This document shows positions 16,035-24,366 of a stretch of DNA of 48,897 nt, piece by piece. Made by a program: the position numbers and the translations under genes. The stretch lies in NCBI GenBank assembly GCA_030836535.1, contig JAURPT010000148.1, forward strand, positions 1 to 48,897. Direction: 5' to 3'. The DNA comes from Alphaproteobacteria bacterium. GTDB lineage: Bacteria; Pseudomonadota; Alphaproteobacteria; SMXS01. Below the pieces are notes generated by a model that was not told where the DNA came from, ran no database searches, and was given only the letters and a program-made list of their open reading frames with translations. Positions within the stretch are counted from its first letter, which is position 1, and every line of letters begins with the position of its first letter.

Positions 16035-17330
16035 ATGAACGGGTTCAGTTGGAATAAGATGGCGCTTGGTGCATTGGTGGCTGTTGCGGTGGTTGCGACA
16101 TCTACAATGTCCATGACAAGCGCGGCCCAGGCGCAGTCAGCGCAGTGCGGTAAGTCTTCCGGTAACAAGGTATTGTCGCCGAAAGTGTTCCGCGTAATTG
16201 AAGACGTCCAGAAATTGCTGGAAGCCGAAAATCTCGGTGAGGCGATGATGGAACTGGACGGTATCAAGAACAAGAATGAGTTGCCCGCCTACGATCAGAC
16301 GGTGCTGTATCAATTCTATGGCCAGATTTACGCTGAGCGCGAGCAGTACATCCAGTCTGCGCAAGCTTTGGAACGGGTTATCCGTTTGGGTGAATGTATC
16401 CTGCCGCCTGAACAGATCAGCCAGACGGTGTTTAACGTTGGTCAGCTCTATATTGGTGCCGAACAGTATCGCAAGGGCATGAATTACCTGCAGAGCTGGT
16501 TCGACAAGAACCCGGACCCGCCCGCTTCTGCCCTGGCATTTATGGCCAGTGCCAATCTTGGCATTGATCCGCCCAACTACCGCGAAGCTTTGAAGTGGAT
16601 GTTGCGGGCCGTAGAGAAATCCAAGTCCATGGGTGAAGAACCCAAGGAAAATTGGTACTCCACATTGGTTGCGCTCTATATGGAAAACGACCAGATGCGC
16701 GAAGCGCTGCCCATTATTGAGCTGCTGGTCAAAAAATATCCGAAGCGCAATTACTGGATGCAGCTGTCTTATGTTTACGGTGAGTTGAACCGGGATGCCG
16801 ACCAGTTCGCTACCCTGGAAAGCGCTTACCATCAGGGCCTGCTGATCAAGTCACAGGAACTGGTCTATTTGGCGCAGCTTTATATGGCGAATTCTATTCC
16901 GGATCGCGCAGGCGACATCATGGAAGAGGGCATCAAAGCCGGCAAGATCGAACGTAAGGCCGAAAATCTCCGCTTCATGGCCGACGCCATGTATACCGCC
17001 AAAGAGCTGGACCGTGCTATTCCGTGGTATGAAGAAGCCGGCAAGGCATCTGCTACGGCTGATACATTGTTCATGTTGGGTCAGATTTATATGCAGCAGG
17101 AAGAGTGGAAAAAGGCCATCAAAGCTTTTGAATCCATGTTTGCCAAGGACCGCCAGGCCCACAAGGATGATAAGCTTCGGACTATTGGTACTGCTCACTA
17201 CAATATGGGTATCGCCCTCTATAGTGATGGTCGTATTCGTGACGCCAAACGGTTCTTCACCAATGCCAAGAGTTACAAGGCAACCCGCAAGGGTGCTAAT
17301 CAGTGGCTCAAACGGATAGCGAGCGAATAA
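16035..17330 (+). CDS. periplasmic TPR protein of the TonB locus
   Basis: 431 residues. Signal peptide with cleavage near AAQAQS (about residue 34), then helical repeats over most of the length, several clearly TPR-like (ALMFASANLG-type helices, AIPWYEEAGKASATADTLFM, MGIALYSDGRIRDAKRFF). TPR proteins close TonB2/TtpC loci in Vibrio and Shewanella, where they are proposed to bind complex members or receptors in the periplasm. The ATG at 16035 has AAGGGAAGAAAG in front; the longer frame to 16005 is rejected. A strong terminator follows. Confidence 0.88.
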   Translation: MNGFSWNKMALGALVAVAVVATSTMSMTSAAQAQSAQCGKSSGNKVLSPKVFRVIEDVQKLLEAENLGEAMMELDGIKNKNELPAYDQTVLYQFYGQIYAEREQYIQSAQALERVIRLGECILPPEQISQTVFNVGQLYIGAEQYRKGMNYLQSWFDKNPDPPASALAFMASANLGIDPPNYREALKWMLRAVEKSKSMGEEPKENWYSTLVALYMENDQMREALPIIELLVKKYPKRNYWMQLSYVYGELNRDADQFATLESAYHQGLLIKSQELVYLAQLYMANSIPDRAGDIMEEGIKAGKIERKAENLRFMADAMYTAKELDRAIPWYEEAGKASATADTLFMLGQIYMQQEEWKKAIKAFESMFAKDRQAHKDDKLRTIGTAHYNMGIALYSDGRIRDAKRFFTNAKSYKATRKGANQWLKRIASE

Positions 17331-17355
17331 GCTTCGGCGTGAGAAACAAAACATG

Positions 17356-17384
17356 AAAAGCCCGGCTCTGTGCCGGGCTTTTTT
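17356..17384 (+). terminator. Rho-independent terminator closing the TonB operon
   Basis: AAAAGCCCGGC (17356-17366) pairs with GCCGGGCTTTT (17372-17382) around TCTGT, with a run of T to 17384. It lies 25 bases after the TPR stop and separates the seven-gene operon from the second tonB copy. Confidence 0.93.
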
Positions 17385-17435
17385 GTGTCTGAGGGTTGCG
17401 TGGTCGCTCTTTACACCTAGTTACTAAACAGGGTT

Positions 17436-17526
17436 AGGCGACATTTTGCCTTCCCAGGGGGACTAATAGCCCGAAAGGGCCGAACCAGCTGTGATGAGGC
17501 AGCTGATATTCCTCTGGGAGAGAAAA
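17436..17526 (+). promoter_or_regulatory. structured 5' leader, possible riboswitch-like three-way junction
   Basis: The bases just before the second tonB copy can fold into a compact RNA. Helix P1 pairs CCCAGGGG (17453-17460) with CCTCTGGG (17511-17518), eight pairs with one G-T. Inside it P2 is GCCC-GAAA-GGGC (17469-17480) with a GNRA loop, and P3 is CAGCTG (17486-17491) with CAGCTG (17500-17505), loop TGATGAGG. An extra hairpin AGGC/GCCT (17436-17451) stands in front. The 3' strand of P1 runs into the GGGAG ribosome binding site at 17516-17520, so folding would mask it. It does not match the riboswitch consensus sequences I know. Function is inference. Confidence 0.5.
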
Positions 17527-18135
17527 ATGAATCCTACACATTATTGGAAAAGACTAAGTGGTGCGGGCGCGGCTGCACTGCTCATAACGGGGTGATTGGC
17601 TCTGGTCATGCAAGCGCTTGTTTTGCGCGGTGACATGGAATTGGGCGTCATTGATGATTACATACCCATCGATATCTGGATGGAGGACGAAGGGGTTGAA
17701 AAGCCTGAAACAACCCGCAAATTACCGGAGAAAATGGAAGTTCTTCCAATACCCAAAGTAGGTCCTGTACCGCCTACTATTGGTGATCCGGGCGGTGCTG
17801 TCGCTATCGAACGTGTTGAGCCGACCGGCCCCACCAAGCCAGTCATCGACGGTTTTGGTGACAAGGGTTCCTACCCTAAATTCCGGGTCCAGCATGAATG
17901 GCCGCGGCGGGCACTGGACCAGGGCATCTCTGGCTGGGTGATCGTTGGCTTCACCATTACGGCAACCGGTGCCGTCACGGATGCGCAAGTCATCGACTCA
18001 TCCCACCGGATGTTCGAAAGAAAAGCGCTCAAAGCTGTTGGTTCATACAAATATGAACCGACGGTCGTGAATGGCAGTGCTATTCCAACGTCCAGGCAGA
18101 CAATTCGTCTCGTCTGGCAAATCAGCGACAGCTGA
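17527..18135 (+). pseudogene. second tonB paralogue interrupted by an in-frame TGA
   Basis: The ATG at 17527 has a strong GGGAGAG site and opens MNPTHYWKRLSGAGAALLIT, then codon 23 (17593-17595) is TGA, in the middle of what should be the membrane helix; the same frame goes on LALVMQALVLRGDMELG to the stop at 18135. The C-terminal TonB domain (YPKFRVQHEWPRRALDQGIS, GWVIVGFTI, SYKYEPTVVNGSA) is intact and closely like the first TonB. Restart at TTG 17596 or ATG 17608 would lose half the anchor, leaving a domain that could not reach the periplasm. So it is a recent pseudogene, or is read through. The linker is shorter and the leader is separate from the main operon. Confidence 0.75.
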
Positions 18136-18158
18136 TTCCGAGAAAGGTCAGTCGTGGC

Positions 18159-19295
18159 CTAAAGGCTGCGGCTGATCAACTCTCGCATGATTTCTGAGGT
18201 GCCACCAAAAATGCGCTGTATGCGGGCATCCAGGAAAACACGGCTGATGGGGTATTCCATCATATAGCCATAACCACCAAACAGCTGCACGCATTCATCT
18301 GCCATGCGACCCAGCATTTCGCTGGTCCATAGTTTGGCCATGGCTGCATCCGTTGCGTCTAACTCACCCCTGCAGTGATGTTCAATGCACTGGTCGGTCA
18401 GCGCCCACCCGGCAGCCAATTCGGTTTTCAGGCTTGCGAGTTTGAACCGGGTGTTCTGCAGTTCAATGATTGGTTTGCCGAAAGCCATACGTTCTTTGGT
18501 GTATTCAACCGTTAAGTCATAGGCGCGCTGGGCAAGGCCCATACAGCCCACGGCGATGGCCAGTCGTTCTTGCGGCAATTCGGTCATTAGCTGCACAAAG
18601 CCACGTCCTTCTTCGCCCAGCAGGTTGGACTTGGGGACACGTACATCATCAAAAAAGATCTCTGATGTGTCCTGCGCATGCAGGCCCATCTTTTCCAAAT
18701 TACGCCCGCATCGATACCCGTCCCGATCACTCTCTACGAGAATAAGGCTAATGCCTTTGGCGCCCAGACTTGGGTCTGTCTTGGCGACGACAATGACCAC
18801 ATCGGCGTTTTGGCCATTGGATATGAAGGTTTTTGAGCCATTGATGACCCATTCATCCCCATCGAGCCGTGCTGTGGTGCTTACGCCCTGCAGGTCGCTG
18901 CCGGTGCCGGGCTCTGTCATGGCAATAGCGAAGATTGCCTCACCAGACACCATCTTGGGCAGCCATTTCTGTTTCTGCTCTTCGCTACCCTGATTGAGGA
19001 TATAGGCCGAGCAAATATCACTGTGGACGGCAAAACCTGGGCCTGTGGCGCCGGCCATATGCAGTTCCTCCACAACGACAGAAAGGTAACGATAGTCCCC
19101 GCCAGGGCCGCTATATTCTTCGGGGATCTGTGGACACAGCAGGCCTTGTTCGCCTGCTTTTAGCCAGAAGGAACGCGGTACAACGCCGTCTTTTTCCCAT
19201 TGGTCATAATTGGGTTCCAGTTCGCGGTTAAAGAAACCGCGAACGGCATCGCGAAACATTTCGTGGTCGTCATCATAAACAGCGCGTTGCAGCAT
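18159..19295 (-). CDS. acyl-CoA dehydrogenase
   Basis: 378 residues, FAD-dependent. Motifs: AIAMTEPGTGSDLQGVSTTA, WVINGSKTFISNGQNADVVI, the FGKPIIELQNTRFKLA helix, and QLFGGYGYMMEYPISRVFLD with the catalytic Glu in MMEYP, then IFGGTSEIMRELISRSL. Fits the short/branched or long-chain type common in fatty-acid and sterol-side-chain breakdown; substrate unknown. Start ATG at 19295 (MLQRAVYDDDHEMF). It is convergent with the broken tonB copy and divergent from the MFS transporter after 191 bases. Confidence 0.94.
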   Translation of the reverse strand: MLQRAVYDDDHEMFRDAVRGFFNRELEPNYDQWEKDGVVPRSFWLKAGEQGLLCPQIPEEYSGPGGDYRYLSVVVEELHMAGATGPGFAVHSDICSAYILNQGSEEQKQKWLPKMVSGEAIFAIAMTEPGTGSDLQGVSTTARLDGDEWVINGSKTFISNGQNADVVIVVAKTDPSLGAKGISLILVESDRDGYRCGRNLEKMGLHAQDTSEIFFDDVRVPKSNLLGEEGRGFVQLMTELPQERLAIAVGCMGLAQRAYDLTVEYTKERMAFGKPIIELQNTRFKLASLKTELAAGWALTDQCIEHHCRGELDATDAAMAKLWTSEMLGRMADECVQLFGGYGYMMEYPISRVFLDARIQRIFGGTSEIMRELISRSL

Positions 19296-19486
19296 GGGGG
19301 ATCCTGTTCATCAGTATTGGTCTGTTGCCTTGGTCTTACATCAAGCAACCTGTGCAGGCGAGACTATTCTTTCGTTCCCATGGTCAGGCCTTGCGGCTCG
19401 ACTGTTTTTGCTGGTCATCGGTTCAGTGGATGCTACTGTTTTCCCTGGTCAGGGGCACAGGGAAGGCCCTTTCTTGGGGAGTATTC

Positions 19487-20842
19487 ATGTCATCTGTTTC
19501 GGGGGGCGAACCCGCGTATCCTAACCAGACTTACGCCTGGTATGTGGTTGGCGTTCTGGTTCTGGCCTATACATTTTCGTTTATCGACCGGCAAATCCTG
19601 GCCTTGTTACACGCGCCTATCAAGGCGGACCTTGGCCTGTCTGACACGATGTTCAGCCTGTTGGGGGGTATTGCCTTTGCGTCCTTCTATACCTTGTTGG
19701 GCCTGCCCATTGGCCGGCTGGCTGACCGGCGGTCCCGGCGCGGCATCATTATGGTGGGCATTGCGGTCTGGAGCCTGATGACAGCCGTCTGCGGGTTGGC
19801 CAAGAACTTCTGGCAATTGTTCTTTGCCCGTATGGGAGTCGGTGTTGGTGAAGCTGCTTTATCTCCCGCTGCCTATTCCATGATCGCGGATTATTTCAAA
19901 CCGAAATATCTGGGCACGGCGATCTCCATTTACGGCATGGGCATCTATATCGGCAGTGGCCTGGCGTTCATTGTTGGTGGTGTTGTCGTCGACTGGGCGG
20001 TCTCCGCGCCGGATTTCGACCTGCCAGTTGTTGGCACTATTCGCCCCTGGCAGTTGACCTTCTTCGCCGTGGGGCTGCCAGGCCTGCTGCTTGTTCTTTT
20101 AATGATGACGGTGAAGGAACCCGCCCGTCGCGGGGTGGCTGCCAAAGCCGCTGCCCAAGCCGAAATGGCCAGTGTCGGTGAGGTGGCAACCTTTGTACGC
20201 AAACGCTGGCGGACATTTCTTGGGCACTTTTTGGGCTTTGCGCCCTTGTCGTTGATTGGCTACGGTTCATCAGCTTGGATGCCCGCCTTTTTCGACAGGA
20301 CTTATGATGGCTTTCAGGTCGCCCTCTGGTACGGCTCAATCATTCTGATTTTCGGGCCGCTGGGTATCGTTGCAGGTGGCGCGCTGGCCGATCGATGGCG
20401 TGCGCGGGGGCGTCTGGATTCCTACATTCGGGTCGGCATTATGGCGGCGCTGGTGCTGATCCCCATCAACGTTTTTCAGCCATTGATGCCCAATGAGTGG
20501 CTGGCGATTGCGCTCATTGTACCCTCGGCCTTTTTTGGGGCGATGCCGTTTGGCGTGGCGCCTGCTGGCCTGCAAGCCATTACGCCCAACCGCATGCGCG
20601 GGCAGGTGAGCGCGCTATATCTTTTCACCGTAAATATTATTGGTTTGGGGCTGGGGCCAACGGTCATTGCCTTTGCCACAGACTTCATCTTCAAGGATGA
20701 AGCCTTGCTCAAATATTCTCTGTCTTCCGTCGGTGGGCTGACAGGGGTTTGGGCGGCATTGATGTTGTGGTTTGGCCTCAGTGCCTTCAGGGCCAGTGCC
20801 AAAGAGGCGGAAGACCAGATTCAGGTGACGGCCAGCGGCTAG
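19487..20842 (+). CDS. MFS transporter, Spinster-like
   Basis: 451 residues, twelve predicted membrane helices. N-terminal TFSFIDRQILALLHAPIKADLGLSD is the pattern of Spinster-type MFS proteins, with loop 2-3 GRLADRRSRRG (MFS motif A) and ARMGVGVGEAALSPAAYSMI. Bacterial members sit near catabolic genes and may move lipids, organic acids or aromatic compounds; substrate not readable. I chose the ATG at 19487 (GGGGAG six bases before); the frame extends to 19325 but that part is not membrane-like and overlaps the intergenic region. Confidence 0.9.
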   Translation: MSSVSGGEPAYPNQTYAWYVVGVLVLAYTFSFIDRQILALLHAPIKADLGLSDTMFSLLGGIAFASFYTLLGLPIGRLADRRSRRGIIMVGIAVWSLMTAVCGLAKNFWQLFFARMGVGVGEAALSPAAYSMIADYFKPKYLGTAISIYGMGIYIGSGLAFIVGGVVVDWAVSAPDFDLPVVGTIRPWQLTFFAVGLPGLLLVLLMMTVKEPARRGVAAKAAAQAEMASVGEVATFVRKRWRTFLGHFLGFAPLSLIGYGSSAWMPAFFDRTYDGFQVALWYGSIILIFGPLGIVAGGALADRWRARGRLDSYIRVGIMAALVLIPINVFQPLMPNEWLAIALIVPSAFFGAMPFGVAPAGLQAITPNRMRGQVSALYLFTVNIIGLGLGPTVIAFATDFIFKDEALLKYSLSSVGGLTGVWAALMLWFGLSAFRASAKEAEDQIQVTASG

Positions 20843-20844
20843 CG

Positions 20845-21567
20845 CTATACTTCTTCGGTGATGTCTTCGAGGTGGTCCATGTCATTGACGATGACATGGT
20901 GATTACCTTCCAGGGTGATAACCTCGTCATTGCGCAGTTTGGTGAAAGTGCGGCTGACGGTTTCGATGGTCAGCCCCAGATAATCTGCAATATCGCTGCG
21001 GCCCATCACGAGGTCTATTTCGTTTTCACTGTCACCGGTACGGCCACTTTCCTGGCACAGGCGGTAAAGGAAGCTGGCAACTTTCTCAATAGGTGACTTG
21101 CGGCCCAAAAGCAGCATCTGTTCCTGTGCTTCGCTCAGTTCGTCAGCGGCAATATTCAATAGCCGTGTCTTCATGCTGGGGAATGTTTCCAGCAGGTCCA
21201 GCAATTGCTGGCGCGGGAACTGACAGACCTTGATCGGTGTAATGGCCTCGGCACTGCAGGTATAGAAACCATGTGTGGCAAGCCCCATCATGTCGCCGGG
21301 AAAGTTGAAGCCGACGATCTGGCGTCGTCCATTAGGCAACAGTTTGACCAGGCGAATTGTGCCCTCAGTCAAATTGTAGATGAAGCGGGGGTCTTCTCCT
21401 TCATCAAAGATGGCCTGGCCCGGTTCAAAAGTGCGGGTTTTGGAAACCGCTTCCAACCGGGCCAGTTCATCTTTATCCAGCACAGAACAGGCGGCGATTT
21501 CGCGCACTTTACAGGTCTCGCAGAGACCTGCGCGCGGAATGATCCGAACGTTACTGTGCTGATTCAT
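20845..21567 (-). CDS. Crp/Fnr-family regulator, FnrN type with N-terminal Fe-S cysteines
   Basis: 240 residues. Cys16-x2-Cys19-x7-Cys27 (GLCETCKVREIAACS) plus Cys104 (FYTCSAE) give the ligands of an oxygen-sensitive [4Fe-4S] cluster, as in FnrN/AadR-type proteins. A cyclic-nucleotide-like sensor domain (about 30-140) and a dimer helix precede a winged-helix with recognition helix LTIETVSRTFTKL; the E-x-x-S-R pattern predicts TTGAT-N4-ATCAA sites. It is the second gene of an operon with the SCP2 gene, 17 bases apart, AGGAC before the ATG. I found no good box of that type within the window. Confidence 0.92.
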   Translation of the reverse strand: MNQHSNVRIIPRAGLCETCKVREIAACSVLDKDELARLEAVSKTRTFEPGQAIFDEGEDPRFIYNLTEGTIRLVKLLPNGRRQIVGFNFPGDMMGLATHGFYTCSAEAITPIKVCQFPRQQLLDLLETFPSMKTRLLNIAADELSEAQEQMLLLGRKSPIEKVASFLYRLCQESGRTGDSENEIDLVMGRSDIADYLGLTIETVSRTFTKLRNDEVITLEGNHHVIVNDMDHLEDITEEV

Positions 21568-21584
21568 TGTGTCGTCCTGGTGTG

Positions 21585-21896
21585 TTAGGCGCGGGTCTGC
21601 ATGTACTGGCCAAATGCCATTGCAGCGCCCATGTCGCCTTCCAGCTTCAGCTTGCCGGTCATGAAGGCCATCTGACCATCCAGTTCGCCTGCCAGCATCT
21701 TGGTGTAGTCGTCCAGTGCAATTTTCAGCGTAACGTCTGATTCACCATCTTCGGTGGAGACGGTGTGCGGTGCATCTGTCAGATCGATGAGGATGCAACC
21801 ATCATCACCAAAGTCCAGTTTCACTTTCTTGCCAACGCCGCTGTCGTCGCTGCCCAGGCCGTCTGTAATCTGTTGTGCCATATCCTGAAGACTCAT
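21585..21896 (-). CDS. SCP2 sterol-binding domain protein
   Basis: 103 residues, a stand-alone SCP2 domain: VKLDFGDDGCILIDLTDAPHTV, DVTLKIALDDYTKMLAGELDGQMAFMTGKLKLEGDMG and AFGQYM tail. These small proteins bind acyl-CoA, sterol or other lipids in the cytoplasm. Cotranscribed with the fnrN-like gene behind it, and divergent from a Rieske oxygenase, which suggests handling of a lipid or hydrophobic substrate under oxygen control (inference). Confidence 0.92.
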   Translation of the reverse strand: MSLQDMAQQITDGLGSDDSGVGKKVKLDFGDDGCILIDLTDAPHTVSTEDGESDVTLKIALDDYTKMLAGELDGQMAFMTGKLKLEGDMGAAMAFGQYMQTRA

Positions 21897-21965
21897 GTTT
21901 TTTCCCCCCTACTGGTAATGAGCTGCCTTCGATAGTTTGGCGATTATGGTGGAGGCAGGCTTGTT

Positions 21966-21979
21966 AATTCAAGTGAATT
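21966..21979. promoter_or_regulatory. dyad AATTCA-AG-TGAATT between SCP2 and the Rieske gene
   Basis: A perfect 6+6 inverted repeat with a two-base centre, 70 bases upstream of the SCP2 start and 114 bases upstream of the oxygenase start. Its place in a divergent control region makes it a candidate operator for both sides. The regulator is unknown; the sequence is not an FNR box. Confidence 0.3.
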
Positions 21980-22092
21980 CCGAGCCTGAAAGGGTGGCTT
22001 TGGGTGCAGGTAACATGTAAATATTCATGGCTGATGGTTTTAGATCGTCAATATGTTGTCAGTGGTCGATGGAACGGAACGGGAGAACAGGT

Positions 22093-23490
22093 ATGAACGT
22101 TGAAAACCCCAAGGGCTTAAAGCCTGGTGAAGCTCGCAGCGAAGGCAAAAGTGTTCAGGAGATTCTGGACGATGATCGCCGTGATGTACCAGAGCGCCTG
22201 CGCCGGAATACTTATGTTTACAACGGCTCCGACGACCTTGATCCCAAGAGGTGGACGTCACGGGAATTCCACGACCTGGAAATGGACCATGTCTGGTCCA
22301 AAGTCTGGCAATTGGCTTGTCGCTTGGAGCAGATCCCCGAAGTGGGTGACCATCTGGTCTATGAAATAGGCGACTATTCCTTCATCGTGGTGCGCACAGG
22401 TGAAGATGACGTCAAAGCCTATTACAATTCATGCCTGCATCGCGGCACGCAGCTGCGCCCGAGCGGCTCTGAAGGTAATGCGTCAGAGTTCCGCTGCCCA
22501 TACCACGGCTGGACATGGAGCGTGGAAGGCGAACTGGTCGATCTGCCGTGTGACTGGGACTTCCCGCATGTAGACAAAGCAGAATTCAACCTGCCTGAAA
22601 TTCGTGTCGACTTCTGGGGCGGTTTTGTTTTCATCAATATGGAGGAAGACTGCGAATCCCTGGCTGACTATCTGGGCGATATGCCCGGTGAGTTTGAAAG
22701 CTGGAATTTTGAAAACAAATATCTCCAGCATCACATTGGCAAGCGGGTCGATATGAACTGGAAAGTGGGCGTTGAAGCGTTCATCGAAAGTTATCACGTC
22801 ATTGCCACGCATCCGCAGATTATGCCGTCTACGGGTGATGCAAATACGCAATATGATGTGGACCCGAGCCTGAACTTTAACCGGATGATTACACCGATGG
22901 CAGTGGCCAGCCCGCATCTCGATGATGTGGAAGAGCAAGACATTGTCGATGCGATGACGGGCCGTTCGGTGCGCACCGGTGTCAATACCGATGGTCTGGA
23001 AGTGCCGGAGGGCGAAACCGCGCGTTCCTTTATGGCCGAAGTACGCCGCCAGACGGTGGGGCCAGACCTGGGTCAGGATTACTCGTCCTATACGGACAGC
23101 GAAATGCTGGATGCCATTCAGTATTGGGTGTTTCCGAATTTCTTCCCATGGGGTGGTTGCGGGACTAATATCGTTTATCGTTTCCGGCCGGACGGGAACA
23201 ACCCTGACTCAGCCTTTATGGAAGTGATGATCTTGTCGGACTATGACCAGTCCGGTCCGCGGCCTGACCCCGCAGACCTGCGGGTGCTGGGTGAAGATGA
23301 GCCCTGGAGTTCGGCAGAAGACCAATTCGGCGGCCTGGCCCATGTGTTCGAGCAGGATATGGCCAATATGCCGCGTGTTCAGACTGGTATGAAAAACCTG
23401 CGCAAGGGTATTACCTTGGGCAATTATCAGGAAAGCCGTGTACGTCACCTGCATCACAAAATCGACGAGTATATTGCCAAAGGCAGCTAA
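22093..23490 (+). CDS. Rieske non-heme iron oxygenase, alpha subunit
   Basis: 465 residues. Rieske cluster ligands are in CLHRGTQL (C-x-H) and CPYHGWTW (C-x2-H), about residues 115-137. The catalytic iron site is in EAFIESYHVIATHPQ (His-x4-His) with the C-terminal QYWVFPNFFPWGG segment typical of the family. Such enzymes hydroxylate aromatic or other hydrophobic substrates and need a separate reductase, which is not in the window. The ATG at 22093 follows GGGAGAACAGG; the in-frame extension to 22027 is rejected. Neighbours on both sides run the other way, so it is transcribed alone. Confidence 0.92.
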   Translation: MNVENPKGLKPGEARSEGKSVQEILDDDRRDVPERLRRNTYVYNGSDDLDPKRWTSREFHDLEMDHVWSKVWQLACRLEQIPEVGDHLVYEIGDYSFIVVRTGEDDVKAYYNSCLHRGTQLRPSGSEGNASEFRCPYHGWTWSVEGELVDLPCDWDFPHVDKAEFNLPEIRVDFWGGFVFINMEEDCESLADYLGDMPGEFESWNFENKYLQHHIGKRVDMNWKVGVEAFIESYHVIATHPQIMPSTGDANTQYDVDPSLNFNRMITPMAVASPHLDDVEEQDIVDAMTGRSVRTGVNTDGLEVPEGETARSFMAEVRRQTVGPDLGQDYSSYTDSEMLDAIQYWVFPNFFPWGGCGTNIVYRFRPDGNNPDSAFMEVMILSDYDQSGPRPDPADLRVLGEDEPWSSAEDQFGGLAHVFEQDMANMPRVQTGMKNLRKGITLGNYQESRVRHLHHKIDEYIAKGS

Positions 23491-23508
23491 AGCGTCAGCT
23501 GGAGGCGG

Positions 23509-24366
23509 CTATTGCCGTAGCATTTCATGCAACATTAGATCGATACTGGCGCTGTATTGACCCTTTCTCTTGAGCCAGTGAAAGGCGGCAAGGTACAGAG
23601 GCAAGGCATCAGTGAATTCTGACCAGTTTACGCCTGCTGCAGCTACCAGTTTTTTGGTGGCGAGGTGATGTTGACCGGTTTCTGACAGATAGTCTTTCGT
23701 CAGGGTTGGGCGGTCGAAGTTGGCCATCGACGCCAGCAATGTCGCCATATCGAAGCCCGGCAGGTCAACGAGGCCATAGTCCTCCCAATCTAGAATGAAT
23801 GGCTGTGTGTCCTGAAGGTGTCCCAGATTATTGATGGTAAAGTCGCCGTGCTGGGCGACACGTTGCTGCAATATGTGGCCGGGCTGGGCAAATACGTTGT
23901 TCCATTTTTCGACGAGGTGGGGATGCGTAATCTCAAGAAAATGGTAAAGCGAAGGACGGTCTGCGTGGGGGCTTTCAGGGGCATTTTCGTAGAAATGCTT
24001 TATGAGCGTTAGCCACTTCCGGGACAAGGCCGTGGGTGCGCCCCCCTGGCTGTAGGTGAGGGTAGTAAATTCTTCGAATCGCAATACCAGGAAGGTCAGT
24101 CCCTGTTGGGTTTCAAGGGCAAAGGACTTTGACAGGTGGCCACCCAGAATGCCGGACAAGCGGTTTAAGGCATTCAGCTCCCTTTCCAGACTGTCGCAAT
24201 GGCCTGCAGAATCCGCTGCGCTAACCTTAACCACGACAGGCCCCAGGGGAGCGACGTGGCAAAATGCGCTCAATTTGTGCCTCCGGACCAGTTGCCAGAC
24301 ATCAACGGCCGCGCCATTTTCAGCAAGGCCGGTTCGCACCAGTACTTTTGTTATCTCATAAATCAT
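23509..24366 (-). CDS. APH/choline-kinase-like phosphotransferase
   Basis: 285 residues from the ATG at 24366. Kinase features: Lys47 in PVVVKVSA (ATP lysine), Glu in SLERELNALNRL, catalytic loop QHGDFTINNL (His173-Gly-Asp175) and metal-binding ILDWEDYG (Asp193). The family phosphorylates small molecules such as aminoglycosides, choline or sugars; the substrate here is unknown. The start overlaps the stop of the gene upstream in ATGA, so the frame extending to 24450 is rejected. Third gene of a coupled operon whose first gene is a broken methyltransferase. Confidence 0.8.
   Translation of the reverse strand: MIYEITKVLVRTGLAENGAAVDVWQLVRRHKLSAFCHVAPLGPVVVKVSAADSAGHCDSLERELNALNRLSGILGGHLSKSFALETQQGLTFLVLRFEEFTTLTYSQGGAPTALSRKWLTLIKHFYENAPESPHADRPSLYHFLEITHPHLVEKWNNVFAQPGHILQQRVAQHGDFTINNLGHLQDTQPFILDWEDYGLVDLPGFDMATLLASMANFDRPTLTKDYLSETGQHHLATKKLVAAAGVNWSEFTDALPLYLAAFHWLKRKGQYSASIDLMLHEMLRQ

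Noticed and set aside
17486-17520. Hammerhead ribozyme core (CTGATGA/GAAA) in the same leader
   Set aside because: GAAA and TGATGAG occur, but the order and the flanking stems do not match the hammerhead layout.
17436-17526. Cobalamin, TPP, FMN, SAM or fluoride riboswitch upstream of the second TonB gene
   Set aside because: None of the conserved blocks I know for these classes is present; the helix pattern fits but the sequence does not. Left as an unassigned structure.
17593-17640. Selenocysteine at the TGA of the TonB paralogue
   Set aside because: The codon is in a membrane helix where Sec makes no sense, no clear SECIS hairpin follows, and other genes here use TGA as a normal stop.
19296-19486. 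Three GGTCA-containing elements before the MFS gene at 19487
   Set aside because: Spacings are irregular (about 31 and 37 bases) and the match is only five bases, so I do not call them operators.
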